From assembly GCA_020860515.1 (NCBI GenBank), contig JAJBUG010000023.1, forward strand, positions 1 through 39,245: DNA of 39,245 nucleotides. The letters are read 5' to 3'. The DNA comes from Bacteroidales bacterium (GTDB lineage: Bacteria > Bacteroidota > Bacteroidia > Bacteroidales > Muribaculaceae). The translations under genes and the position numbers were made by a program. Every line of letters begins with the position of its first letter. The first letter of the stretch is position 1. Of this stretch, positions 17,363 to 25,878 are shown piece by piece. The notes below the pieces were generated by a model. It saw only the letters and a list, made by a program, of their open reading frames with translations. It made no database searches and was not told the DNA's origin.

Positions 17363-17486
17363 GCATAGACTTGCCAGTTTGCAACAATTTTTATCACAGC
17401 GAATTATATAAAGTTATCCAAAACCAAAAGTCAAATCATTATTTTTCAATGTTTTAGATATTTTCAAATCTCAAAAAGTTTTCCAA

Positions 17487-17520
17487 AATGTAAATGCAAG
17501 CAAAAGATAAAATTTACATT
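17487..17520. promoter_or_regulatory. Inverted repeat upstream of nrdD (possible operator)
   Basis: AATGTAAAT (17487-17495) and ATTTACATT (17512-17520) form a perfect 9-bp inverted repeat with a 16-bp spacer, about 50 bp upstream of the nrdD -7 box. The half-site centres are 25 bp apart. It does not match the NrdR box or FNR site that I know. It could bind a dimeric regulator or form a weak hairpin. Confidence 0.4.
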
Positions 17521-17568
17521 GTAGATAACTTTTTTACGATTTAACTTGTTTGGTATTGCATAAATAGC

Positions 17569-17576
17569 TAATTTTG
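17569..17576 (+). promoter_or_regulatory. Promoter -7 box for nrdDG
   Basis: TAATTTTG matches TAnnTTTG and lies 32 bp upstream of the nrdD ATG. A partial -33 (CTTG, 17545-17548) lies 20 bp upstream of it. The remaining 17363-17544 is AT-rich non-coding sequence. Confidence 0.6.
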
Positions 17577-17608
17577 CAAACCAAAAAAACAAAGACCACA
17601 TCTAAGAC

Positions 17609-19816
17609 ATGATACAAGTAGTAGTAAAGCGTGATGGCCGCATCGTAGGCTACAACGAAGAGAAAATCAAGGCAGCGATTCGCAAGGCAATGCTGCAGAC
17701 CGAGTTGGGCGAGGACGAATCCTTGATACAGAAAATCACTGACCGAATCGGTATGACCGGCAAGGAGCGCATGACCGTGGAGGAGATTCAGGACCGCGTG
17801 GAGTTTGAGCTCATGAAGAGCCCTCGCAAGGAGGTAGCCAAACGCTATATCGCCTACCGCGACCAGCGCAGCATAGCTCGCCGTGCCAAGACCCGCGACA
17901 TGTTCCTCGAGATCATCGAGGCAAAGAGCAACGACATCACTCGCGAGAACGCCAACATGAACACCGACTCGCCCGCTGGCATGATGATGAAATTCGCCAG
18001 CGAGACTACTAAGCCCTTCGTTGACGATTATCTCCTCTCGCCCGAGGCTCGTGCTGCAGTCCATGGCGGCTATCTCCATATTCACGACAAAGACTACTAC
18101 CCCACCAAAAGCCTAACCTGCGTGCAGCATCCTCTCGACAAGATTCTCCACGAGGGTTTCACCGCAGGCCATGGCGAAAGCCGCCCTGCAAAGCGCATCG
18201 AAACAGCCAGCATCATAGGCTGCATATCAATGGAGACCGCCCAGAATGAAATGCACGGCGGCCAGGCCATCCCCGCATTTGACTTCTATTTGGCTCCTTT
18301 TGTGCGTTCATCCTACATCGAAGAAATAAAGAACATAAGCAAATTCACAGGTCTTGACCTTAGCCATCTTAATGATGCCAAGTTCGACGACTTCCTTAAG
18401 AAGCCGCTCGAAGGGCTCGAAGGCGACGCTCGGTATCTGCAACATGCCATGAACCGCACCGTAGAACGCGTGCACCAGGCAATGGAGGCGTTCATCCACA
18501 ACATGAACACCATCCACAGCCGTGGAGGAAACCAGGTGGTGTTTTCGAGCATCAACTATGGCACTGACACCTCAGCTGAGGGCCGCTGCATCATCCGCGA
18601 AATTCTCAACACCACCTACGAGGGCGTGGGCAACGGCGCCACCGCAATCTTCCCCATCCAGATTTGGAAAAAGAAGAAAGGCGTAAGCTACCTGCCAACC
18701 GACCCCAATTATGACCTTTACAAGCTGGCTTGCAAGGTTACGGCTCGTCGCTTCTTCCCCAACTTTGTCAACCTCGATGCCACCTACAATCAGCATGAGC
18801 TGTGGCGCGCCGACGATCCCGAGCGCTACAAGTACGAAGTGGCCACGATGGGCTGCCGCACCCGTGTTTTTGAGAACCGCTTTGGCCCCAAGACCTCGAT
18901 TGGCCGTGGCAACCTCAGCTTCACCACCATCAACATCGTGCGCCTCGCCATCGAATGTATGAGCATTGAGAACAAGGAGGAGCGCATAGCTGCCTTCATG
19001 GATAAGCTTGACAATATGCTCGAAGTTGCAGCTCGCCAGCTCTGTGACCGCTACAACTTCCAGAAGACAGCCCTCGTAAAGCAATTCCCATTGCTGATGT
19101 CGAAGCTGTGGATTGGCGCTGACAAGCTGAAGCCCACCGATACAATCGAGAGCGTGATCAATCAAGGCACCCTCGGCATAGGCTTCATTGGATTGGCAGA
19201 ATGTCTGATTGCCCTTATCGGCAAGCATCACGGCGAGAGTCAGGAGGCACAGGACCTTGGCCTAAAGATTGTAGGCCGCATGCGTGAGAAAGTGAATGAA
19301 TTTAGCGACCGCTACCAGCACAATTTCTCAGTGCTTGCCACACCCGCCGAGGGCCTCTCAGGCAAATTCACAGCCAAGGACCGCAAGACATTCGGCATCC
19401 TCCCCGGCATCACCGACAAGATTTATTACACCAACAGCAACCATGTGCCTGTGTATTACCACTGCTCGCCCAAGCACAAGGCTGAGGTAGAGGCACCTTA
19501 CCATGCACTCTGCGGGGGTGGCCATATCTTCTATGTGGAGATTGATGGCGATGCTACCCACAATCCTGAGGCAATCATGAACATTGTTGACCTCATGGAC
19601 AAGAATAACATCGGTTACTGCTCGGTTAATCACAATCGCAATCGCTGCATGGATTGCGGATATGAGGATGCTCAGGACCACCTCGACACCTGCCCCAAAT
19701 GCGGCAGTCATGCCATCGACAAGCTGCAGCGCATCACTGGTTATCTGGTAGGCACAACTGACCGATGGAACAATGCCAAACTTGCAGAACTCAATGATCG
19801 TGTCGTGCACAAATAA
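17609..19816 (+). CDS. nrdD: Anaerobic (class III) ribonucleoside-triphosphate reductase
   Basis: A 735-residue glycyl-radical enzyme that reduces ribonucleoside triphosphates to deoxy forms without oxygen. Residues 1 to about 95 are an ATP-cone allosteric domain (VVVKRDGRIVGYNEEKI). The large central barrel includes GGNQVVFSSINYG and the N-x-x-G-x-G-T-like TINQ...GIGFIGLAE region. Near the end is the zinc site C680, C683, C695, C698 (CMDCG...CPKCG). The glycyl radical position is in RITGYLVG (G711), followed by RWNNAKLAELNDRV. It overlaps nrdG by 23 bp, as expected for partners. Codon use is C-rich and even, suggesting strong expression. Confidence 0.97.
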   Translation: MIQVVVKRDGRIVGYNEEKIKAAIRKAMLQTELGEDESLIQKITDRIGMTGKERMTVEEIQDRVEFELMKSPRKEVAKRYIAYRDQRSIARRAKTRDMFLEIIEAKSNDITRENANMNTDSPAGMMMKFASETTKPFVDDYLLSPEARAAVHGGYLHIHDKDYYPTKSLTCVQHPLDKILHEGFTAGHGESRPAKRIETASIIGCISMETAQNEMHGGQAIPAFDFYLAPFVRSSYIEEIKNISKFTGLDLSHLNDAKFDDFLKKPLEGLEGDARYLQHAMNRTVERVHQAMEAFIHNMNTIHSRGGNQVVFSSINYGTDTSAEGRCIIREILNTTYEGVGNGATAIFPIQIWKKKKGVSYLPTDPNYDLYKLACKVTARRFFPNFVNLDATYNQHELWRADDPERYKYEVATMGCRTRVFENRFGPKTSIGRGNLSFTTINIVRLAIECMSIENKEERIAAFMDKLDNMLEVAARQLCDRYNFQKTALVKQFPLLMSKLWIGADKLKPTDTIESVINQGTLGIGFIGLAECLIALIGKHHGESQEAQDLGLKIVGRMREKVNEFSDRYQHNFSVLATPAEGLSGKFTAKDRKTFGILPGITDKIYYTNSNHVPVYYHCSPKHKAEVEAPYHALCGGGHIFYVEIDGDATHNPEAIMNIVDLMDKNNIGYCSVNHNRNRCMDCGYEDAQDHLDTCPKCGSHAIDKLQRITGYLVGTTDRWNNAKLAELNDRVVHK

Positions 19817-20306
19817 TACTACTCTCCGAGTAATCGATATCGTCGACGGCACAATCGTCGATGGTCCCGGCCTGCGAACGTCAATTTACTTCGCAGGCTG
19901 TGCCCATTTCTGCCCTGGCTGCCATAATCCTCAATCCTGGCCCTTCGATGCAGGCCAAGATATGACCATTGACGAGCTGGTGAAGCATGTAGAAGATAAT
20001 GAGATGAACGTCACTCTCAGTGGTGGTGACCCGCTGTATCAGATGCCAAAGATGCTTGAACTTTGCCAACGACTGAAGGTCCTTGGCATGAATATATGGC
20101 TTTACACTGGCTTCATCTACGAGCAAGTCTGCACCGATTCAAAACTCGCTCCAATACTCGATTGCATCGATGTGCTGGTTGATGGGCCTTTTATTGAGGC
20201 TCAGCGCGACATCGGCCTCCGCTTCCGTGGCAGCCCCAACCAGCGCCTCATCGACATCCCTGCAACAAAAGCCACCGGCACCATCGCCCTCTGGACCGAC
20301 AACTGA
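19794..20306 (+). CDS. nrdG: Anaerobic ribonucleotide reductase activating protein (radical SAM)
   Basis: A 170-residue radical SAM activase that puts the glycyl radical on NrdD. The 4Fe-4S site is C-A-H-F-C-P-G-C (C36, C40, C43), followed by HNPQSWPFDAG. The SAM-contact GGDP motif (SGGDPLYQM) is also seen. The frame is open from 19773, but the start at 19794 (MIVSCTNNTT) gives the usual length. Both lie inside the end of nrdD, so translation is coupled. It is followed by a hairpin at 20360-20382 before pyrK. Confidence 0.95.
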   Translation: MIVSCTNNTTLRVIDIVDGTIVDGPGLRTSIYFAGCAHFCPGCHNPQSWPFDAGQDMTIDELVKHVEDNEMNVTLSGGDPLYQMPKMLELCQRLKVLGMNIWLYTGFIYEQVCTDSKLAPILDCIDVLVDGPFIEAQRDIGLRFRGSPNQRLIDIPATKATGTIALWTDN

Positions 20307-20359
20307 AAACAACCCCGATGAAAGGGACCCAAAGAATGGAATCCGGATGGCGGTTACAG

Positions 20360-20382
20360 CCTATGCGCTTCGGGCGCATAGG
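20360..20382 (+). terminator. Hairpin between nrdG and pyrK, probable terminator
   Basis: CCTATGCGC (20360-20368) and GCGCATAGG (20374-20382) form a 9-bp GC-rich stem with loop TTCGG, followed by TTTCAATCTTT. The T-run is interrupted, so it may attenuate rather than fully terminate. It lies 54 bp after nrdG and 33 bp before pyrK. Confidence 0.65.
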
Positions 20383-20414
20383 TTTCAATCTTTAAACAAC
20401 AGAAAACAAAAAAT

Positions 20415-21191
20415 ATGAAATTTATCCACGATATGGTGGTCAGCGAGGTAGAAACCCTCAACGACGCCTATGCCCTGCTAAAGCTAATACCGATCGGGGC
20501 CAACCTGCCCCCTATCCTCCCTGGCCAATTTGTGCAAATTCGCGTGCCTAATTCGCCTGACACCTTCCTGCGCCGCCCAATCTCAGTCAATTTTGTTGAC
20601 TACGACAAAAAAGAATTGTGGCTGCTTGTGCGCAATGCTGGCGAAGGCACTCGCCATCTTATTGAATCGCAGCCTGGGGATTATTATAATGTAATGTATC
20701 CCCTTGGCAATACCTTCTCACTGCCTCAAAGCAAAGATGACTTAAGTCTGCTGGTTGGCGGTGGCGTGGGCGTAGCTCCCCTGCTCTATTTCGGCAAGCA
20801 ACTTCATGATAAAGGCTATAGATTTGCATTTGCCTTAGGCGCTCGCTCTGCAGGCGATTTGCTACTGCTCGATGAGTTTAGTAAATATGGGCCAGTGCAT
20901 ATCTCCACTGAAGATGGCAGTCTTGGCGAAAAGGGATTCATCACCCAAAACAGCGTATTCGGTGAGGAAGTTGCCCACATTGCATGCTGCGGCCCGACAC
21001 CCATGATGCATGCCGTGGCTAAGATCGCGCGCCAGAAAGGCGCATGCTGCGAGGTATCACTTGAAAATCACATGGCTTGCGGCATAGGAGCATGCCTCTG
21101 CTGCGTAGAAGATACCCGAGACGAAGGCAATGTATGTGTTTGTACCGAAGGTCCAGTATTCAATATAAATCGACTGAAATGGGAAATCTGA
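20415..21191 (+). CDS. pyrK: Dihydroorotate dehydrogenase B electron transfer subunit
   Basis: A 258-residue iron-sulfur flavoprotein that passes electrons from dihydroorotate dehydrogenase to NAD+. The FAD-binding motif is FLRRPISVN and the NAD-binding region is [16 protein letters not shown]. The C-terminal 2Fe-2S site is [10 protein letters not shown]222, C227 and C230, with the fourth ligand at C241 or C243. Length is normal for the family. Its end overlaps pyrD by 13 bp, and the two subunits act as a complex in pyrimidine synthesis. Confidence 0.95.
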   Translation: MKFIHDMVVSEVETLNDAYALLKLIPIGANLPPILPGQFVQIRVPNSPDTFLRRPISVNFVDYDKKELWLLVRNAGEGTRHLIESQPGDYYNVMYPLGNTFSLPQSKDDLSLLVGGGVGVAPLLYFGKQLHDKGYRFAFALGARSAGDLLLLDEFSKYGPVHISTEDGSLGEKGFITQNSVFGEEVAHIACCGPTPMMHAVAKIARQKGACCEVSLENHMACGIGACLCCVEDTRDEGNVCVCTEGPVFNINRLKWEI

Positions 21192-22090
21192 AAGTAAATA
21201 TAGGCGGTCTCGAACTCCAAAATCCAGTTATGACCGCGTCTGGCACATTTGGCTATGGCGATGAGTTTGCCGATTTCATGGATGTTGATTCGCTTGGAGC
21301 CATCATTGTAAAGGGCACCACCCTGCACCCTCGCCAAGGCAATCCTGCGCCGCGCATGGCTGAGACTCCTGCAGGCATGCTTAATGCCGTAGGCTTGCAA
21401 AACAAGGGCGTAGATTATTTCATTGAGCATATATATCCAAAGATTTCTGAGGAATTCAAAACCACAGAAATCATCGTAAATGTGGCTGGTTCCACTGTGG
21501 ATGATTATCGCGCAGTATGCGAAAAGCTTGCACCGCTTGACCGCATCCGCGCTATTGAAATCAATATCTCATGTCCGAATGTAAAGCAGGGTGGCATGGC
21601 TTTCGGTACCACCTGCGCTGGGGCTGAAGAGGTGACAAAAGCTGTGCGTGCTGCCTGGCCAAAGACCCTGATAATGAAGCTTTCACCCAATGTAACCTCA
21701 ATCGTTGACATTGCCAAGGCCGTGGAGGCTCAGGGCGCCGATTCAGTGTCGCTCATCAATACTCTGATGGGCATGGCTGTGGATGTGAAGCGTCGCAAAG
21801 CGGTGCTTAGCACCGTCACTGGGGGCCTTTCGGGGCCAGCTGTGCGTCCCGTGGCAGTGAGGATGGTATGGCAGGTTGCCAAGGCAGTCAAAATCCCAGT
21901 GATCGGACTTGGCGGCATTTGCAACACCAATGATGCTCTGGAGTTCATAATGGCTGGTGCCACAGCCATCCAAGTGGGCACAGCCAACTTCCTCGATCCG
22001 CGCACAGCCCAGTTCATTGCCGAGGGCCTCCGCGACTACTGCGAAGAAAACCATCTTAATGATATCTCAGAAATCCGAGGCATCATCTGA
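21179..22090 (+). CDS. pyrD: Dihydroorotate dehydrogenase, class 1B catalytic subunit
   Basis: A 303-residue FMN enzyme oxidising dihydroorotate to orotate, cytosolic and NAD-linked through PyrK. The catalytic cysteine of class 1 enzymes is visible in [13 protein letters not shown] (C132). FMN-binding features include [12 protein letters not shown] (19-30), [15 protein letters not shown], and the phosphate-binding IPVIGLGGI and [11 protein letters not shown] segments. The frame is open from 21077, but that part is only an overlap with pyrK; the start at 21179 ([10 protein letters not shown]) fits the family. A strong terminator follows at 22116-22159. Confidence 0.96.
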   Translation: MGNLKVNIGGLELQNPVMTASGTFGYGDEFADFMDVDSLGAIIVKGTTLHPRQGNPAPRMAETPAGMLNAVGLQNKGVDYFIEHIYPKISEEFKTTEIIVNVAGSTVDDYRAVCEKLAPLDRIRAIEINISCPNVKQGGMAFGTTCAGAEEVTKAVRAAWPKTLIMKLSPNVTSIVDIAKAVEAQGADSVSLINTLMGMAVDVKRRKAVLSTVTGGLSGPAVRPVAVRMVWQVAKAVKIPVIGLGGICNTNDALEFIMAGATAIQVGTANFLDPRTAQFIAEGLRDYCEENHLNDISEIRGII

Positions 22091-22115
22091 TACCCAAACA
22101 TGACGAAATATACGA

Positions 22116-22159
22116 AAAATCGGTTGCAACTCGATGAAATCAGAGTTGCAACCGATTTT
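22116..22159. terminator. Terminator after pyrKD
   Basis: A perfect 17-bp inverted repeat, 22116-22132 with 22143-22159 (core ATCGGTTGCAACTC), and a 10-nt loop. An A-run on one side and a T-run on the other make it usable from both strands. It separates pyrD from the convergent AAA-ATPase gene. Confidence 0.9.
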
Positions 22160-22197
22160 CCTGTCTCTTGTTGGTTCATTTTCTCGTCTTGAAATCT

Positions 22198-23820
22198 TTA
22201 CTTTGGCTCGTAGTCAAAGGCTGAAATATTATGGGTCTTTGATGAGAATACTATACCGATTTTATATACTTTTCGATGGTCAGCGCACCAAGGCATCATG
22301 TAGTCTTTTTCATCGATTTGCTTTAATGCCTCATCGGTAGTGCCATCGAGCTTGAATTCCATTACATAGACAAAACGGTTGGTGCATGCCACCATGTCAA
22401 TGCGGCCTCCGCTCACACTGATTTCGCTGCGTGAGTTGAGATTTAGCATCTCAAAAATGGTATGCACTATAATATGATAGGTGCGTTCAAAGGCTGCAAT
22501 GGATGTATCTTGAGTATCTTTGGACTTCTTACCCTTCTTACCGAACAGATGATACGGAATATCACCTATCATGGATTTAATCTGATTTATCCATCCAGGG
22601 ACATCGCCTTTTCTAAACATTATCTTAAGTGATCGATATCGATCATCAAACTCAGTATTATCAACGCCCATATAAATAGGCATTAATTGTTCTACCAGAG
22701 CATTACGCACTTCTCCATTTGGCAATCCAAGTTGATACTCTACTTCACCCTCCTCGTCTTTCTTGAATGACTTTATAGTGAGATATCCTGTTTGGAAGAG
22801 CAAAGGAATAGAGTCTTCCTTAGAGTACATGCCTTCCATGCGCCTTTGGGTTACCCATAGGTCTTGAAGCTGCAACAGGTCAAAATCACTGACCGACATG
22901 TATTTTGCAAATACCTTTGAAGTGCCACTTTTAATCCAATAATCACCGAGGTCAGTTTCATCAAAAGCCCTCAAAAGACTAAATGGATTGTAAACAAGTA
23001 CATTACTTCGAGTAAATCGATAACTATCGTATTTTTCTTTTAATATCTTAATAGTATTTTCTCTTGACCAATCATTTTCTTTGCAGAATTTCTCTATGCC
23101 ATCTTCAAAGTATGTCAACAATTCCTCTTGGGTTACGCCGCAGCACGCAGCATATTCTTGGGTCATGGAAATATCCTTGTAATTATTTGGCCCCGAGAAC
23201 AATGTGTAGCTTCCAAACCTGGCTACGCCAGTAACCATGCAGAATTTAACAAACCGAGTCATGGCTTTGGGCTGTTTGTAGAAAGCCCTTAGCACATTGT
23301 TCATATCCTCCTTTTCTTGCTTAGGAAGATCTAATGTCTCAAGAATGCCATTGTCATACTCATCAATAAGAATCACTACTTGTTGATTGGTCTTTTCATA
23401 AATATTCTCAATCATGGTGCTGAATCGGTCACCGATATCATTGATGTCGTTTCGGATATCAACACCAAATTTTTTCTCAAAAGCTTCAACTCTTCCATGT
23501 AGAAACTTATTCATTGTCTCTGCCTTGGTGCCACTGGTTCGGCTCATGTCAAAATGCAGTACTGGATATTTCTTCCACTCCTTTTCATGTTTGCCAAGCC
23601 ATGTGTCCTTAAACAAATCCTTTTCTCCTCGGAAAAAATAATCCAAAGTGGACAATAAAAGGCTCTTTCCAAATCGGCGCGGACGTCCTAAGAATAGGAA
23701 TTTGCTGTCATTAATCAATTTATAGATATATTGCGTCTTATCTACGTAAAGGAATCCTCCACGTCGCAATTCTCCAAAGTCATGTTCGCCTATCGGGTAT
23801 CTTACTCTTTTTTCTTCCAT
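22198..23820 (-). CDS. AAA-ATPase-like / PD-(D/E)XK nuclease-fold protein
   Basis: A 540-residue member of a family greatly expanded in Bacteroidales (AAA-ATPase_like plus PDDEXK_9 domains), of unknown role. The N-terminus YPIGEHDFGELRRGGFLYVDKT is typical. The Walker A-like loop is GRPRRFGKS (45-53) and Walker B-like is VVILIDEYDN. The C-terminal nuclease-like fold has D475 in GRIDMV and E488-x-K490 in VMEFKL, with Q501 further on. This keeps the D...ExK core, so catalysis is possible. Start 23820 (MEEKRVRYPIG) is chosen over 23826. It stands alone and its AT content is higher than that of nearby housekeeping genes, consistent with acquisition. Roles in defence or in mobile elements have been speculated for such families. 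Confidence 0.85.
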   Translation of the reverse strand: MEEKRVRYPIGEHDFGELRRGGFLYVDKTQYIYKLINDSKFLFLGRPRRFGKSLLLSTLDYFFRGEKDLFKDTWLGKHEKEWKKYPVLHFDMSRTSGTKAETMNKFLHGRVEAFEKKFGVDIRNDINDIGDRFSTMIENIYEKTNQQVVILIDEYDNGILETLDLPKQEKEDMNNVLRAFYKQPKAMTRFVKFCMVTGVARFGSYTLFSGPNNYKDISMTQEYAACCGVTQEELLTYFEDGIEKFCKENDWSRENTIKILKEKYDSYRFTRSNVLVYNPFSLLRAFDETDLGDYWIKSGTSKVFAKYMSVSDFDLLQLQDLWVTQRRMEGMYSKEDSIPLLFQTGYLTIKSFKKDEEGEVEYQLGLPNGEVRNALVEQLMPIYMGVDNTEFDDRYRSLKIMFRKGDVPGWINQIKSMIGDIPYHLFGKKGKKSKDTQDTSIAAFERTYHIIVHTIFEMLNLNSRSEISVSGGRIDMVACTNRFVYVMEFKLDGTTDEALKQIDEKDYMMPWCADHRKVYKIGIVFSSKTHNISAFDYEPK

Positions 23821-23845
23821 AATCAAATAATTTAAAATCTTATCG

Positions 23846-23853
23846 CAAAGTTA
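23846..23853 (-). promoter_or_regulatory. Promoter -7 box for the AAA-ATPase gene
   Basis: On the minus strand this reads TAACTTTG, followed by GC, 25 bp upstream of the start at 23820. No TTTG is found at the expected -33 position. Confidence 0.55.
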
Positions 23854-23984
23854 ACAAAAATTATTCGATATTATTCTTGTTTGATGGATAGTAATCTTAG
23901 GGCATAATTGCAATTTGGTAGAGATTTTGTGCGTTTTAATATATTTTAGCGGAAATGTTTGGAATCCTGCAATCATAGCGGCAG

Positions 23985-24656
23985 CTATCTCGCCTGAAAC
24001 AAAAATTTGAGTTTTTCTTTGAGGGTGGAGAGTAGGATGGAGTGGTCGCGGAAATCATTGCGGAGGTTGGCAGAGCCATCACGATCAACAAGGATATAAG
24101 ATGGGATGCCGTCGATTTCGGGGAATTGGCTTTTAATTTGCCCCATTTGCTTCTCGGTAAGGCGATAGTGCAGCCCTCTAATGCCCTTTATTTTCTCTAC
24201 ATATTGCTCAACAGGAGAGGTCTGATCTGCAATGTATATCCACACTATTTCATCGGATGCCAATTCTTTTGATTTATAAGGTTCGTTTTCAGAAATCAAA
24301 TACAGGCAGGGGCGACACCATGTGTTCCAAAGGTCAATCACCACTATCTTCCCTTTATGGGGAGCGGTAATTGCCTTGAGCAAATCCTCAGCAGGTACAT
24401 CAGGAACAGGTTGGGCATACTGAGCCAATTTCAAATTATCTCTTTTGGACTTTTCATTACGATTAATAAGACCCTGCGCCCACATTTCCCCTACCTCTGC
24501 TCTATCCTTTTCTGTAATATTAAGACGTCCGCTTTCAGCATCGGGCAATAAAGCCAAAGCACGATTTATCTTCTGAATCCGAGGATGCGTGGTATCATTG
24601 TCAAAAAGCCAGTCTGGCTCCAATGCCATTTTATAGCCTTCCAGATTTACGCCCAT
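23985..24656 (-). CDS. TlpA-like thioredoxin-fold protein, no signal peptide (probable 3' part of a split gene)
   Basis: 223 residues. An N-terminal helical region (about 1-95: INRALALLPDAESG, MWAQGLINRNEKS) leads into a thioredoxin-like domain with the redox motif W-C-R-P-C, numbered C114 and C117 from this start. Later come GIPSYILVDRDG and a helical end. Such proteins reduce or form disulfides in the periplasm, but this ORF has no signal peptide. The gene immediately upstream has one, together with what looks like the N-terminal beta-sandwich of TlpA-type proteins. The two ORFs overlap by 10 bp from this ATG (16 bp from a possible TTG at 24662). I infer that one exported protein was split by a frameshift between about 24645 and 24692. 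True coupled genes cannot be ruled out. Confidence 0.65.
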   Translation of the reverse strand: MGVNLEGYKMALEPDWLFDNDTTHPRIQKINRALALLPDAESGRLNITEKDRAEVGEMWAQGLINRNEKSKRDNLKLAQYAQPVPDVPAEDLLKAITAPHKGKIVVIDLWNTWCRPCLYLISENEPYKSKELASDEIVWIYIADQTSPVEQYVEKIKGIRGLHYRLTEKQMGQIKSQFPEIDGIPSYILVDRDGSANLRNDFRDHSILLSTLKEKLKFLFQAR

Positions 24657-25666
24657 AAGCAATAGATGAATCCAATAGCTGTGCCAGCCAAGTCAAATTC
24701 AAGAGTAGCAATTCCTGTGGCATCATCAATTTTTATAGGCACATCAAGAGCGTAATCCAGAATGCCCTCTATTTCCATTGTGAAGTTTTTCTCTTTTGTA
24801 GAATCCTTTTTATCATCAATCAAGTGGAAAGTAATAGTGGATTTGCCACATTTGAGAATGGGATTAGGAAGTGGACCATCAACCGGATTCTTTAAAATTT
24901 CTGATGGAATGGCGCCAGAATTATCAGGAATATCACCGGTGGATGAAACTTTGTCAAACTCGCAGCCTGAATAAAGCTCCATCTCTTCCATCGGAATGCG
25001 GTAGAATATTCCTGATGGAGTGTAATATACCTTATGCTTACCTTTGAAATATCTTTCCAATGGTTGCCAAAGAGTGCGGTAGGCGTGGGTCTCTTTGTTG
25101 CGGCTCAATCGCTTGTCTATTTCCTTACGCGAACCCAAGCGAACCAAACTTGGATAATTCATCTCTGCCGTAAGCGCCAAAGCCCCATAACAAGGATTGC
25201 CTTTTAGATCAACAAATTGGAAAAGTTCAACAGCACCCTCGTCCTTAGCCAATCGATCTCGCACCACTTGCCAAGTCACCGGAGATTCTTGGGAATCTTG
25301 AATCAATTGGCGAGTGCACAGAGCCAAATCATACATTGCTGCCGAATAGATGTCATGAGGATCTTCGGTGCAATGCGGCAATTTTGCTTGGAGCATTTGC
25401 ATGGCTTGCAGCAATGAATCTCTTGACAGGCTGTCGGGAATATGACTTTTCCTAAATTCACTGGCACTTAGGTCAACCGATAGAATTATTGAATCACGGA
25501 CTGCTTCAAGTTCTTTTGTGTAATAGTAATCTTCTTCTTTTAGCAATTCGTATTCTTCAACAAAATTCCTGGCCTTTTGCAAGTGATGGAGAATAGTGCT
25601 GGCATGGCCGCTCATTGAAATAATGGCAGCTAACATAAGGGAGGATATAAGCAATCGATTTTTCAC
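24647..25666 (-). CDS. Exported CHAT-like fragment fused to a TlpA-type N-terminal domain (probable 5' part of a split gene)
   Basis: 339 residues beginning with a signal peptide (1 to about 22, MKNRLLISSLMLAAIISMSG). Residues 130-232 resemble the first half of a CHAT (caspase-like) peptidase domain: VRDRLAKDEGAVELFQF, a strand-rich stretch, then LWQPLERYF, KVYYTPSGIFYRIPMEEMEL. The sequence then changes abruptly to a linker and, from about 265, a beta-sandwich like the N-terminus of Bacteroidetes TlpA proteins (GKSTITFHLID ... FDLAGTAIGF). The catalytic His-Cys half of CHAT is absent. The ORF stops at a frame change into the TlpA-like ORF. Domain calls are by recognition only; the chimera may be a relic. 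Confidence 0.6.
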   Translation of the reverse strand: MKNRLLISSLMLAAIISMSGHASTILHHLQKARNFVEEYELLKEEDYYYTKELEAVRDSIILSVDLSASEFRKSHIPDSLSRDSLLQAMQMLQAKLPHCTEDPHDIYSAAMYDLALCTRQLIQDSQESPVTWQVVRDRLAKDEGAVELFQFVDLKGNPCYGALALTAEMNYPSLVRLGSRKEIDKRLSRNKETHAYRTLWQPLERYFKGKHKVYYTPSGIFYRIPMEEMELYSGCEFDKVSSTGDIPDNSGAIPSEILKNPVDGPLPNPILKCGKSTITFHLIDDKKDSTKEKNFTMEIEGILDYALDVPIKIDDATGIATLEFDLAGTAIGFIYCLWA

Positions 25667-25693
25667 TAAGTGGAAATGTTTTTGATTTCATTG

Positions 25694-25701
25694 CAAAGTT
25701 A
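25694..25701 (-). promoter_or_regulatory. Promoter -7 box for the CHAT/TlpA-like genes
   Basis: The minus strand reads TAACTTTG, 27 bp upstream of the start at 25666. The -33 position carries no TTTG. Confidence 0.6.
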
Positions 25702-25730
25702 CGTAATATTTTTGAATTTTTATACTGACA

Positions 25731-25765
25731 GCTTCGATTTTGGCGATTTGCGCCAAAATCGAAGC
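25731..25765. repeat. 15-bp palindrome between divergent promoters
   Basis: GCTTCGATTTTGGCG (25731-25745) and its exact complement (25751-25765) flank a 5-nt loop. It lies between the minus-strand promoter at 25694 and the uvrA promoter at 25818, upstream of both. A usual terminator is not expected there and no long T-run follows. It may be an operator, a mobile palindromic unit, or a terminator left from a lost gene. Confidence 0.75.
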
Positions 25766-25817
25766 CTATCAAAACCATAAATAATCCCAGATTTAACAAA
25801 TTTAAAAGGCGCGCGGC

Positions 25818-25848
25818 TTTGTGGTGTGAGAAATTTTTCGTAACTTTG
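25818..25848 (+). promoter_or_regulatory. uvrA promoter
   Basis: TTTG (25818-25821), a 19-bp spacer and TAACTTTG (25841-25848) form an exact match to the Bacteroidetes consensus, 30 bp upstream of the uvrA ATG. Confidence 0.8.
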
Positions 25849-25878
25849 TAAGTTTGATTAATTTAATTGACTACCAAA

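Noticed and set aside
21077..21178. Arg-rich N-terminal extension of PyrD.
   Set aside because: It is an out-of-frame reading of the pyrK iron-sulfur region; class 1B enzymes start at MGNLKV.
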